Positions 44,868 to 52,943 of a stretch of 64,000 nucleotides of DNA are shown here, piece by piece. The DNA is from Clostridium sardiniense. GTDB lineage: Bacteria; Bacillota; Clostridia; Clostridiales; Clostridiaceae. The position numbers and the translations under genes are program-made. The notes beneath the pieces are model-generated. The model had not been told where the DNA came from. It searched no databases and saw only the letters and a program-made list of their open reading frames with translations. Location of the stretch: assembly GCF_016907995.1 (NCBI RefSeq), contig NZ_JAFBDA010000001.1, positions 428,135-492,134 of the forward strand. The letters are read 5' to 3'. Every line of letters starts with the position of its first letter. Within the stretch, counting starts at the first letter, position 1.

Positions 44868-45434
44868 TTGAATATAAAGTCATTTATATCAAGCAAGAAG
44901 AAAATATTAATTTCTTGTATAGCATGCTTTTTAATTGGAGGGGGAATTGCTTTTGCAGGCAATGTTCCAGATCAAGAAATAAGCGATATGCAAGCAAAGA
45001 ACACAGAAATAGCAGCTCAAATATCACAAAAGAATGTATCATTAGAGTCTGATAAAAAAGATTTAGATAAACTAAAAAATAATCTTTCAGAATATCAAAC
45101 TAAAAAAGATGATATAGACAAGGCTAAAGAAGAAAAGCTTGCAAAAGAACAAGAAGAAAAAGAAAAGAAAGAGCAAGCAGAAGCAGAGGCTGCAAAGAAA
45201 AAGCAAGAGGCAGAAGCAGCTAAAAGTGTAGCGCCTTCTTCAAATAGTAGGAGTGCTGACAACACTAAATCCTCAGATAACAAACAAGTTGGAACTATGG
45301 TTTGGAGAACAAAAACAGGTAAAAAATATCATAGCACAAGTCATTGTGGTAACACGCATTCAGCGCAGGCTACTGAAATAACATTAAGTGAAGCACAGGC
45401 AGAAGGTTTAACACCTTGTTCAAAATGTTATTAA
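44868..45434 (+). CDS. Membrane-anchored coiled-coil protein with C-terminal Cys/His domain (copy 2)
   Basis: A 188-residue paralog of the 42101-42706 product. It has the same KKKxxISCIACFLIG anchor, a coiled coil (about 38-125) and the terminal finger H155, C160, C184, C187 (GKKYHSTSHC, TPCSKCY). The start is TTG 44868 after AAGGGGGGA. The extended -10 TGA-TATAAT (44831-44839) and the TCCT just after it match copy 1 (TGG-TATAAT, 42064-42072), so promoter and gene duplicated together. The central coiled coil and linker have diverged most. Confidence 0.8.
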   Translation: MNIKSFISSKKKILISCIACFLIGGGIAFAGNVPDQEISDMQAKNTEIAAQISQKNVSLESDKKDLDKLKNNLSEYQTKKDDIDKAKEEKLAKEQEEKEKKEQAEAEAAKKKQEAEAAKSVAPSSNSRSADNTKSSDNKQVGTMVWRTKTGKKYHSTSHCGNTHSAQATEITLSEAQAEGLTPCSKCY

Positions 45435-45448
45435 TGGAGGTATATTAG

Positions 45449-45703
45449 ATGAATAAAATTTTTAAATTTATAAAATATAATAAAGGTACAATTATATTAG
45501 GAGTAATATTTTTTATATTAGGATGTACAGCTTTTACTTCAAAGAATAATAAGACAAAAGAAGAATTAGAAAAGACATACATAAGTCAAGAAGAGACTTT
45601 AAAAGCAAAAAGTGAAGAATTAAATTCTATAGATGATAATATAAAATCTACAAATGCACAAATAGAGGATATAAAAAAATACATAGATGAAAATAGTAAA
45701 TAG
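45449..45703 (+). CDS. Small membrane-anchored coiled-coil partner (copy 2)
   Basis: An 84-residue paralog of 42723-42974: membrane segment (about 14-32, including a Cys in FFILGCTAF that could be a lipobox variant) and a coiled coil ending IEDIKKYIDENSK. It follows copy 2 of the larger protein by 14 bases with GGAGG as RBS. Confidence 0.75.
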   Translation: MNKIFKFIKYNKGTIILGVIFFILGCTAFTSKNNKTKEELEKTYISQEETLKAKSEELNSIDDNIKSTNAQIEDIKKYIDENSK

Positions 45704-45756
45704 TAGTAAATAATAATGAAATCTTACATAATATAAAATTAAATAAAACAGATATA

Positions 45757-45788
45757 AAAGGAGTTGCAACAATTGCACTCCTTTTAAT
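45757..45788 (+). terminator. Terminator of paralog pair 2
   Basis: AAAAGGAGTTGCAA (from 45757) pairs with TTGCACTCCTTTT (ending about 45785), with one unpaired base, followed by T-rich sequence. Confidence 0.75.
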
Positions 45789-45839
45789 TTTATAATGATT
45801 TCATAATAAGTATAGATTATATCTTACCGAATATTTACA

Positions 45840-45919
45840 TTGACTATTAATATAGTTTACATTAGACTATATTTGCGAACGCAAAGATTTGTTTTTTGCC
45901 AATAAAATTGCGAGCGCAA
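45840..45919 (+). promoter_or_regulatory. Promoter with two MarR-type operators before the MFS gene
   Basis: TTGACT (45840-45845) and TAGACT (45863-45868) are 17 bases apart. Two near-identical dyads follow: TTTGCGAACGCAAA (45872-45885) and TTGCGAGCGCAA (45908-45919), centres 35 bases apart. The first overlaps the predicted transcript start. The GC-rich dyads stand out in this AT-rich region. The MarR protein encoded at 47468 is the natural candidate to bind them. Confidence 0.65.
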
Positions 45920-45982
45920 ATATATTGAGTTATATGATAAATAACTTAAATTTGTACAAAATAAAAAAAGGGAGGATTACAA

Positions 45983-47404
45983 ATGACAAAAGATAATAGT
46001 AAATCAGAACAAAAGTATAATATTTGGCTTATGTTAATTGCAACTTGTTTATTTACATTTATGTCTACATTAGATGGAAGTATTGTAAATATAGCAATGC
46101 CGGTAATGTCACAAGATTTATCAATTAACATGAATCAGGCTGAATGGATAGTTTCTTTATATATAGTTGTAATATGTATGCTTTTAATATTTTTCGGAAG
46201 AATAAGTGATACAAAAGGAAAAATTAAAGTTTTCCAGATAGGGACAGTTATATTTGTAATAGGATCACTTCTATGTGGTATAAGTACTAGTTTAACTTTT
46301 CTTTTAGTATCAAGAGCAGTTCAAGCTATTGGAGCTAGTATGACTATGGCAACAAACTTTGGAATTATAACTGAGTATTTTCCAAGAGAAATGAGAGGGA
46401 AAGGACTTGGAATTCTTGGAAGCTTTGTATCTTTAGGTAGTATTGCGGGGCCGGGAATAGGTGGATTTATAATCGAAAGTTATTCATGGCATTATATATT
46501 TCTAATAAATATCCCAATAGGAATAGTAGCTATAATTTTAGGATACTTTGTATTTCCTAAAGAAGATAAAGATAAAGTTAAGATAAAGATAGATTATAAA
46601 GGGTTTATTTTATTTGATATTAGTATAGTTTCATTATTTGTAGCGATATTTATGGGTCAACAAACAGGATTTATGACTCCTACAGTAATAACTTTATTTA
46701 TAATATTTATAATTTCATTAATTGTATTCATAAGAATTGAGAATAGGATTGATGAACCATTAATAGATATGAAAATATTTGAAAATTTTGAATTTTCAAT
46801 GGGGTTATTCTGCGCACTTTTAATATTTTCAGCAATCTTATTCTTTAATGTTTTAATGCCATTTTATCTTCAAAAGACTTTAGGATATTCATCTATTGTA
46901 TCAGGATTTATATTAATGTCTGTTCCAATTGCAATGATGATTGTTGCACCTATAAGTGGAAGTTTATCAGATAGAATGGGATCGGAGATATTAACATTTA
47001 TAGGATTAGTATTAGTTACAATAACTCAATTTTTATATATGTTTATAGATCAAAGTACATCAGTTATTTATTTAGTTGCAGTTACAACTATGAATGGAGT
47101 TGGTGTTGCATTATTCCAATCACCAAATAATTCAATAATAATGTCCTCTGTGAAACCTAATAAGTTAGGGATAGCTGGAAGTTTAAATTCTCTTGCAAGA
47201 AACTTAGGGATGATTATTGGTATATCATTATCAACTACAATTCTTTATCTTGGAATGAGCCATAAGGCAGGTTATAAAATAATAACTTATATAGATAATC
47301 AGCCGATGTTATTTGTCTATGGAATGCATATAGCTTTTGCAGTTTCATTTGCATTATGTCTTATTGCATGTGTAGTTTCTGCATACAGATTATTCAAAAA
47401 ATAG
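45983..47404 (+). CDS. MFS multidrug efflux transporter, DHA2 (14-TM) type
   Basis: A 473-residue transporter of the EmrB/QacA group with about fourteen membrane segments. Motifs include LDGSIVNIAMPVMSQDL (motif D1-like, about 29-45), GRISDTKGKIKVFQIG (motif A), RAVQAIGASMTMA (motif B) and GSFVSLGSIAGPGIGGFI (motif C), the antiporter signature. It exports hydrophobic or cationic compounds using the proton gradient. The MarR gene downstream probably controls it through the operators upstream. RBS GGGAGG precedes ATG 45983. Confidence 0.92.
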   Translation: MTKDNSKSEQKYNIWLMLIATCLFTFMSTLDGSIVNIAMPVMSQDLSINMNQAEWIVSLYIVVICMLLIFFGRISDTKGKIKVFQIGTVIFVIGSLLCGISTSLTFLLVSRAVQAIGASMTMATNFGIITEYFPREMRGKGLGILGSFVSLGSIAGPGIGGFIIESYSWHYIFLINIPIGIVAIILGYFVFPKEDKDKVKIKIDYKGFILFDISIVSLFVAIFMGQQTGFMTPTVITLFIIFIISLIVFIRIENRIDEPLIDMKIFENFEFSMGLFCALLIFSAILFFNVLMPFYLQKTLGYSSIVSGFILMSVPIAMMIVAPISGSLSDRMGSEILTFIGLVLVTITQFLYMFIDQSTSVIYLVAVTTMNGVGVALFQSPNNSIIMSSVKPNKLGIAGSLNSLARNLGMIIGISLSTTILYLGMSHKAGYKIITYIDNQPMLFVYGMHIAFAVSFALCLIACVVSAYRLFKK

Positions 47405-47467
47405 TAGATTTTATTGTGAGTTTATCTTATCATTAAAGTTAGGTTGAATCTAATTATGGAGGCACAA

Positions 47468-47896
47468 ATGATGGATGATTTACTTAAATGGATTTCAATT
47501 ACTGATAGACATAATAAAATATATCTAGATAAGAAGTTAAAAGATATAGGGTTAAATAGTAGCCAGCACTTTTATATACTAAAAATTTATGAAAATCCTG
47601 GAATAACACAGGATAAATTAATAGATATAATTCATTTAAATCCTAGTAATATTACAAGAGCTTTATGTCAGTTAGAAAAGCTTGGATTTATAGAAAAGGT
47701 AGCAAAGAAAGATGATAAAAGAACATATAATCTTTATCCTACAGACAAAGCTTTAGAAGTCTATCCAAAGATCAATAAGATAATAAATGATTGGAAAAAC
47801 TTTTTATTAAGTAATTTTTCTAAAGAAGAAAAAGAATGTTTATTAAAGTTAACTAAAAAGATTTGTATTAATTCATTAGAAGCTACTAAGTTATAG
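47468..47896 (+). CDS. MarR-family regulator
   Basis: A 142-residue winged helix-turn-helix protein: helix pair GITQDKLIDIIHLNPSNITRALCQLEKLGFIEK and wing KKDDKRTYNLYPTDKA. Start at ATG 47468 (or 47471), just after GGAGG at 47458-47462; the in-frame TTG 47444 and ATG 47456 lie before that RBS. It follows the MFS gene by 63 bases and likely represses the operon by binding the TTGCG-NN-CGCAA dyads. Terminator at 47899-47940: AATAAAGAAGC pairs with GCTTCTTTATT. Confidence 0.88.
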   Translation: MMDDLLKWISITDRHNKIYLDKKLKDIGLNSSQHFYILKIYENPGITQDKLIDIIHLNPSNITRALCQLEKLGFIEKVAKKDDKRTYNLYPTDKALEVYPKINKIINDWKNFLLSNFSKEEKECLLKLTKKICINSLEATKL

Positions 47897-48083
47897 ATAA
47901 TAAAGAAGCATCATTTTTTTATGAGGCTTCTTTATTTTATATATAGAATTACTTAAATGAAATAATTAATTAGGAAGTGCTTTTATATAAAGGAAATCTT
48001 TTTAATTTCAATAATATTAGTAGGTGGATAAAGCTTTAGATTTTAATAAACTTTAAACTATAAATTAAATAGTAAATAATTTA

Positions 48084-48114
48084 TTGACTTAAAGTGTACT
48101 CTAAGGACTATACT
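48084..48114 (+). promoter_or_regulatory. MerR-type promoter of the alcohol dehydrogenase gene
   Basis: TTGACT (48084-48089) and TATACT (48109-48114) have a 19-base spacer, the lengthened spacing of MerR-activated promoters. The spacer holds the dyad CTTAAAGT-GT-ACTCTAAG (48088-48105). Its form resembles AdhR/NmlR-type aldehyde-responsive sites. No MerR gene is in this window, so the activator is encoded elsewhere. A second hairpin, AGGTAATCT/AGATTACCT (48127-48158), lies in the leader. Confidence 0.7.
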
Positions 48115-48181
48115 AAGTTTGATTGAAGGTAATCTAAGTAAAGATTAATAGATTACCTATGACTTAAGGAGGAAATTTTAT

Positions 48182-49342
48182 ATGATGAATTTTGATTTTT
48201 ATAATCCAACAAGAATAGTTTTTGGAAAAGATCGTTTAGGAGAATTAGATAATTTAATACCAAAGGATGATAAAGTTCTTGTGCTCTATGGTGGTGGAAG
48301 TGTTAAAAAGTTTGGTACTCTAGAAAAAGTATTAAAGGGACTTGGAAATAGAGAAGTAGTCGAATTTGGAGGCATAGAAGCTAATCCAAGATTTGAAACA
48401 TTAATGAAGGCTGTAGATGTAGTTAAGAAGGAAAATATAGATTTCTTGTTAGCTGTTGGTGGTGGTTCTGTAATGGATGGAACAAAATTTGTTTCATTAG
48501 CATCACAATATGATGGAGAAGATGCTATAGATCTTTTAAGAGATAGAATGGCGGCTTTTGGTTTAACTAAGGCATTGCCACTTGGAACAGTAGTGACACT
48601 TCCAGCTACAGGGTCAGAGATGAACTGTGGTGGAGTTGTTACTTCAAGTATAGGTAAGAGAGGATTTAGAAATCAATTAGTATTCCCTAAATTTTCATTC
48701 TTAGATCCAACTTTAACATTTTCACTTCCAAAGACTCAAGTAGCTAATGGGGTGGTTGATACATTTATTCATGTTCTAGAGCAGTATGCAACATATCCAG
48801 CAAATGGAATGTTTCAAGATAGAACTGCTGAAGGAATACTTCAAACATTAGTTGAAATAGGAAAGAAAACTATAGATAATCCAACAGATTATGATTTAAG
48901 AGCAAATCTTGTATGGTGTGCAACTATGGGATTAAATGGGTTATTAAGGGCAGGAGTACCAGAAGACTGGGCAACTCATATGATAGGTCATGAACTTACA
49001 GCAATGTTTGGTATAGACCATGGTAAGACATTAGCTATAATATTACCATCACTTTGGAATATTATGAGGGATAAAAAGAAAGATAAATTAATTCAGTATG
49101 GAGAGAGAGTTTGGAATATAACTTCTGGAACTGAGGAAGAGAGAATAGATCTTGCAATAGCTAAGACTAGAGAATTCTTCGAAAGCTTAGGTATAAAAAC
49201 TAGACTATCAGATTACGGTGTTGATGCAAGTAAAGTTGATGATTTACTTAAAGCCTTAGAAGAACATAATATGACGGCTATAGGAGAGAATGGACAAATA
49301 ACACTAGAGATTAGTCGTAAGATATTAGAAGGCGCACTATAA
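48182..49342 (+). CDS. Iron-containing alcohol dehydrogenase, YqhD/butanol dehydrogenase type
   Basis: A 386-residue group III alcohol dehydrogenase closely following E. coli YqhD along its length: NPTRIVFGK, YGGGSVKKFG, AVGGGSVMDGTKF (NADPH-binding GGGS), LPATGSEMN, and the metal site GVVDTFIHVLEQY plus GHELTAMFGIDHGKTLAI. It reduces aldehydes to alcohols with NADPH; in clostridia this group includes butanol dehydrogenases. The MerR-type promoter suggests induction by electrophilic aldehydes, favouring a detoxification role. RBS AAGGAGG. A terminator (AAAAAGCTTTGCCTA with its complement) lies at 49365-49400. Confidence 0.93.
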   Translation: MMNFDFYNPTRIVFGKDRLGELDNLIPKDDKVLVLYGGGSVKKFGTLEKVLKGLGNREVVEFGGIEANPRFETLMKAVDVVKKENIDFLLAVGGGSVMDGTKFVSLASQYDGEDAIDLLRDRMAAFGLTKALPLGTVVTLPATGSEMNCGGVVTSSIGKRGFRNQLVFPKFSFLDPTLTFSLPKTQVANGVVDTFIHVLEQYATYPANGMFQDRTAEGILQTLVEIGKKTIDNPTDYDLRANLVWCATMGLNGLLRAGVPEDWATHMIGHELTAMFGIDHGKTLAIILPSLWNIMRDKKKDKLIQYGERVWNITSGTEEERIDLAIAKTREFFESLGIKTRLSDYGVDASKVDDLLKALEEHNMTAIGENGQITLEISRKILEGAL

Positions 49343-49639
49343 TATTTTACAAATTAAATTAATAAAAAGCTTTGCCTATATAGTTAGGTAAAGCTTTTTT
49401 GTTACTTTAATTAATAAAAGATGTTATTTTAGATATAAAAACAGTAGATGTATATTTCTTTAGGGTGAAATATAAAATTTAAAACAATTATAATAAAAAG
49501 TTAAATTTTATAATAAAAAATATAATAAAAAATTACAATAAAATAATTGGTATCTTGTTCCAAAAATGATAAAATAAATATATATTTATTTATATAATGT
49601 TTACTAATTACTAAAGAAAAATATTATGGGGGAAAAGAA

Positions 49640-50230
49640 ATGAAAAAAAGTTTGAGGATTTATTTAGTATTGGCATTATTCCTAGGAGCCTCGATTGCCT
49701 TAATTGGATGTGGTTTCTATGGAGGAAAGGTTATTAGTGTAGAGGATGTTAATAAGGCATCAGGAATGAAATTATTTATAGAAGATTATAACAAAGACTA
49801 TAATGAATTTAAAAAAGACAAGGGAAATATTTTAAATAATGAAATAGAAAAAAATCCAACCTTAAAAATAACATACGAAGGTATAACAGAAGATGCTAGA
49901 TTAATTATGTACTCTCAAAAGAAAAGTAATGTAAAGATAATTAAAGAAGAAAGTGATGATATTATTAGAGGAAAAGGACTACCCGTATATAAAGTATCTC
50001 CAGAAGAAGAACTAAAATTAAATTTTAGTGAAGGAGGACAAAAATACATAGGTTTTTGTGTTCTAGATGGAGATAAGGGGGTAGATCTAGATGAGAGAAT
50101 GTTTGCAACTAAAGATGATGGTATTGATTATATAAGAGTACCAGAAAGAAAAGGAAATTATATTATGTATATATTTAGTGGATGGGAAGATGCATACACA
50201 ATATATGGAATTAAATTGGAAGTGCAATAA
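49640..50230 (+). CDS. Lipoprotein of unknown function
   Basis: A 196-residue protein with a lipoprotein signal (positive start, hydrophobic core, lipobox ALIGC with Cys24). The mature part alternates charged and beta-rich stretches with no motif I recognise; it contains YEGITEDARLIMYSQ and ends YIMYIFSGWEDAYTIYGIKLEV, which looks like a beta-sandwich edge. GGGGGAAAAG precedes ATG 49640. It stands alone, with terminator AAAGAGAT/ATCTCTTT near 50240-50288. Confidence 0.7.
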   Translation: MKKSLRIYLVLALFLGASIALIGCGFYGGKVISVEDVNKASGMKLFIEDYNKDYNEFKKDKGNILNNEIEKNPTLKITYEGITEDARLIMYSQKKSNVKIIKEESDDIIRGKGLPVYKVSPEEELKLNFSEGGQKYIGFCVLDGDKGVDLDERMFATKDDGIDYIRVPERKGNYIMYIFSGWEDAYTIYGIKLEVQ

Positions 50231-50501
50231 TTTAAAACGAAAAGAGATATCTCTTAGATTAGTAAAATCAAGAGACATCTCTTTTTTAATTAAATTTAAA
50301 AAGGAAAATTAGAATAAAAATATCTATATAATATATGTCAAAAGTGCATAATATATTCTAAAATAAGCTAATAAATAAGTAATTGTAATAATAACAATAA
50401 ATTATTTGTATAACACTTTATACAATGTTAAAAAACTAATCATACTAGTTACATTCTAATTTTCTATAATAAACTATAGAAAAGCTTAGGAGATGATTAT
50501 A

Positions 50502-50840
50502 ATGAAAGTTATTGTACATGTAAATGAAAAAGATAAATGGAATATGGCTGTAGGTAATATTAAAAATATTTTAAAAGATGATCCTACCTTAACTGTTGAG
50601 ATGCTAGTCCATGGCAACCCAATAGTTAATTTAAGAGAGGCAGATGCAAAGAAGTTAGGGGTTTATAATGAAATTAGTGAATTAGCTTCTAAGGGAGTTG
50701 TATTTGCAGCTTGTAACAATACATTAACTAAAATGGAAATAAAAAAAGAAGAACTTTGTGATTTTGTTGAAATAGTTCCAGCTGGTGTTATGGAACTTAT
50801 AAAAAAGCAAAATGAAGGGTATGCTTATGTAAAGCCTTAA
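50502..50840 (+). CDS. DsrE/DsrF-like family protein
   Basis: A 112-residue small alpha/beta protein of the DsrE-like fold: first strand MKVIVHVNEKDKW, central LTVEMLVHGNPIVNL, and FAACNNTLTKMEI carrying a single Cys in the position of the sulfur-carrying Cys of relatives. It starts at ATG 50502 behind TTAGGAG. The next gene, 22 bases on, encodes a TauE/SafE exporter; this pairing recurs in sulfur metabolism. Likely a sulfur-transfer or sensing protein. Confidence 0.82.
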   Translation: MKVIVHVNEKDKWNMAVGNIKNILKDDPTLTVEMLVHGNPIVNLREADAKKLGVYNEISELASKGVVFAACNNTLTKMEIKKEELCDFVEIVPAGVMELIKKQNEGYAYVKP

Positions 50841-50862
50841 TAAAGGTAAGAAGGTAGATTAA

Positions 50863-51642
50863 ATGGAAATAGTATATTTTCTTTTAGCAGTAATAGCAAC
50901 TACAATAGGTGCAGCAGCTGGAATAGGTGGAGGAATTGTAATAAAACCAGTTTTAGATAGTATTAGTTCATATTCTCTTCCAACAGTAAACTTACTATCC
51001 TCAGCAACTATATTTGCAATGGCAGTGGTATCTATAGGGAAGCAGATTGCTAAGAAGGATAAAATAGATGTAAAAAGAACAATGATTATAGCAGGTGGTT
51101 CAATTATAGGAGGAGTTATTGGACAAAATATACTTAAGATATTAGTTTCAATAAATAAGCATTCTGAGTCAGTTTCAATACTTCAAAGCACACTTATTAT
51201 AGTATTGTTACTTAGTGTTTTTTTCTATATGAGAATAAAAGATAGAATAAAAAAACGTGATTTAAATAGTAGTTTAATAATTGCTATAATTGGAATTATT
51301 CTAGGTGCTATTTCAGCTTTTTTAGGCATTGGTGGAGGACCTATAAATGTTGCAATATTTGCTACGTTATTTTCTATGGATACTAAAGAAGCTGCAAGAA
51401 ACTCGATTATAGTTATATTATTTTCACAGGGGGCTAAAATACTATCAATAGCAGTAACTACAGGATTTTCAAGTTATAATTTGAAAGTATTACCAGTAAT
51501 GGTTATAGGGGGAATACTTGGAGGGTTCTTAGGATATAAGCTTAATAAGAGTTTGTCTGAAAAAAATATAATGAGAATATTTAATGCTACAATAATACTT
51601 ATTGTATTTATAAGTAGTTACTCCATTTATAGAGTAATATAA
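50863..51642 (+). CDS. TauE/SafE-family membrane transporter
   Basis: A 259-residue protein with eight predicted membrane segments in two related halves. Each half begins with the family motif: GAAAGIGGGIVIKPVLD (about residues 17-33) and SAFLGIGGGPINVAIF (about 152-167). The family exports sulfite, sulfoacetate or other sulfur anions, or imports related organic acids. Coupling with a DsrE-like protein favours a sulfur compound. RBS AAGAAGG region; ATG 50863. Confidence 0.87.
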   Translation: MEIVYFLLAVIATTIGAAAGIGGGIVIKPVLDSISSYSLPTVNLLSSATIFAMAVVSIGKQIAKKDKIDVKRTMIIAGGSIIGGVIGQNILKILVSINKHSESVSILQSTLIIVLLLSVFFYMRIKDRIKKRDLNSSLIIAIIGIILGAISAFLGIGGGPINVAIFATLFSMDTKEAARNSIIVILFSQGAKILSIAVTTGFSSYNLKVLPVMVIGGILGGFLGYKLNKSLSEKNIMRIFNATIILIVFISSYSIYRVI

Positions 51643-51989
51643 TAGAAATATTTAAAAAATTAAAATTATCATTAAAGGAATTACTTAAATATATATATAA
51701 TAATAATATAATATGATAATATAATCTTTGAAAAATAGATAATAAAATGTATTGTTACATTTATATGTCACCATTATAGCGTATTATATAATTGTACGGT
51801 AATTCCTTTTAATCATGGTACATAAAACGAAGTTTTCTCAAAGTATAGGGTGTAATTAAGCTAATAACTACTGCTATCATGATAGGAAGTTGGGAATTAT
51901 TTTGACCGATGAGATTTTGCTAGGGGGCGGAATCTCATTTTTTTTGCTTTATAATTAGAACATTTTTAAAGATACAGAGGAGAGTGATT
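51643..51989 (+). ncRNA. Structured leader or small RNA with intrinsic terminator, class not recognised
   Basis: Within this 347-base gap, about 51797-51946 looks structured. GGTAATTCC (51799-51807) can pair with GGGAATTATT (51892-51901), closing a domain with internal hairpins such as AAAAC-GAA-GTTTT (51825-51837) and CTATCATGATAG (51874-51885). A strong terminator follows: ATGAGATT (51909-51916) with AATCTCAT (51931-51938) and T8. The stem can be disrupted by an alternative pairing only if an antiterminator exists, which I did not find. It precedes the WYL regulator by 45 bases. Confidence 0.5.
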
Positions 51990-52943
51990 ATGGGCAAGGT
52001 AAATAATGCTTTAAATATGTTGATGCTTCTAAAAACTAGAAATAAAATGACTAGGCGTGAAATTGCAGAAGAATTAGAAGTTGATATTAGACAAATCAGC
52101 AGGTATAAAGAAGATTTGTGTATGGCTGGAATTTTAATAGAAGAAGAGCGTGGAAGATATGGAGGTTATAGCATAAAAGGTAAAACTGCATGGATTAATG
52201 CAGATTTAACTGAAGATGAAGTAAAAGCTATAGAACTTGTAATGAATTACTTACAGGCAGGAACATTTCCTTTAAAGACAGACTTTAATTCTGGAATAAC
52301 TAAAATCCTATCAAATTATAAAGTAGATGATAATAGTTTTTGGAATTCCAATGCTACAGCTCAATTTAAAAGAATAAATAGAAATACAGATGAGTTGAAG
52401 CAAAAGTGGATTACTATAAATGAGAGTATAATTAATTTAAATAAGCTTAAGATAGATTACTCAAATCTTAAGGATGAAAATATGATAAGAACTGTATGGC
52501 CCTATGCTGTTTATATTTATCAAGGCGCAAACTATATGCTTGCCCATTGTGAATATAGAAATAAAATAAGAAATTTTAAACTTGTAAGAATAAGAAAGAT
52601 AGAAGTTTTAGATGAAACCTTTGATAAAGGGAATTTTGATGTTAAGGCCTATCTTAACAGTAGACTTGGCATACATAATAGTAGAGAAAAATTTTTAGTT
52701 AAACTTAAAATATTCTACCCATATGCAAAATGTTTTAAGGAACATAAATGGGTTATAGAAGAAAAGATTGAAGATCATTATAATGAAGGATATTTGCTTT
52801 ATAGTGGAAATATAGAGGGAAAAACTGATATTGTAAATTGGATAATGGAGATGGGAAGTAATGTTGAAGTTTTAGAACCTAAAGAAATTAGGGATGAAAT
52901 TATAAAGGAATGCAAAAAGATAATGGGATTATATAAAGTATAA
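51990..52943 (+). CDS. HTH-WYL domain transcriptional regulator
   Basis: A 317-residue YafY/DeoR-like regulator. The N-terminal winged helix (MTRREIAEELEVDIRQISRYKEDLCMAGILIEEERGRYGGYSI) is followed by a WYL-type sensor domain (about 135-220; the Trp-Pro-Tyr stretch TVWPYAVYIYQGANYMLAHCEYR replaces the exact W-Y-L order) and a C-terminal WCX-like extension (about 225-310). Such proteins sense nucleotides or other ligands. Start ATG 51990, RBS GAGGAGAG. The terminator TAATGGGATTATA/TATAATCCCATTA (52921-52951) overlaps the stop codon. No neighbour shows its target. Confidence 0.85.
   Translation: MGKVNNALNMLMLLKTRNKMTRREIAEELEVDIRQISRYKEDLCMAGILIEEERGRYGGYSIKGKTAWINADLTEDEVKAIELVMNYLQAGTFPLKTDFNSGITKILSNYKVDDNSFWNSNATAQFKRINRNTDELKQKWITINESIINLNKLKIDYSNLKDENMIRTVWPYAVYIYQGANYMLAHCEYRNKIRNFKLVRIRKIEVLDETFDKGNFDVKAYLNSRLGIHNSREKFLVKLKIFYPYAKCFKEHKWVIEEKIEDHYNEGYLLYSGNIEGKTDIVNWIMEMGSNVEVLEPKEIRDEIIKECKKIMGLYKV

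Noticed and set aside
51797..51946. Cobalamin or TPP riboswitch before the WYL regulator
   Set aside because: Short matches such as ACTACTG...GGAAG recall these classes, but the remaining conserved segments are absent or out of order.
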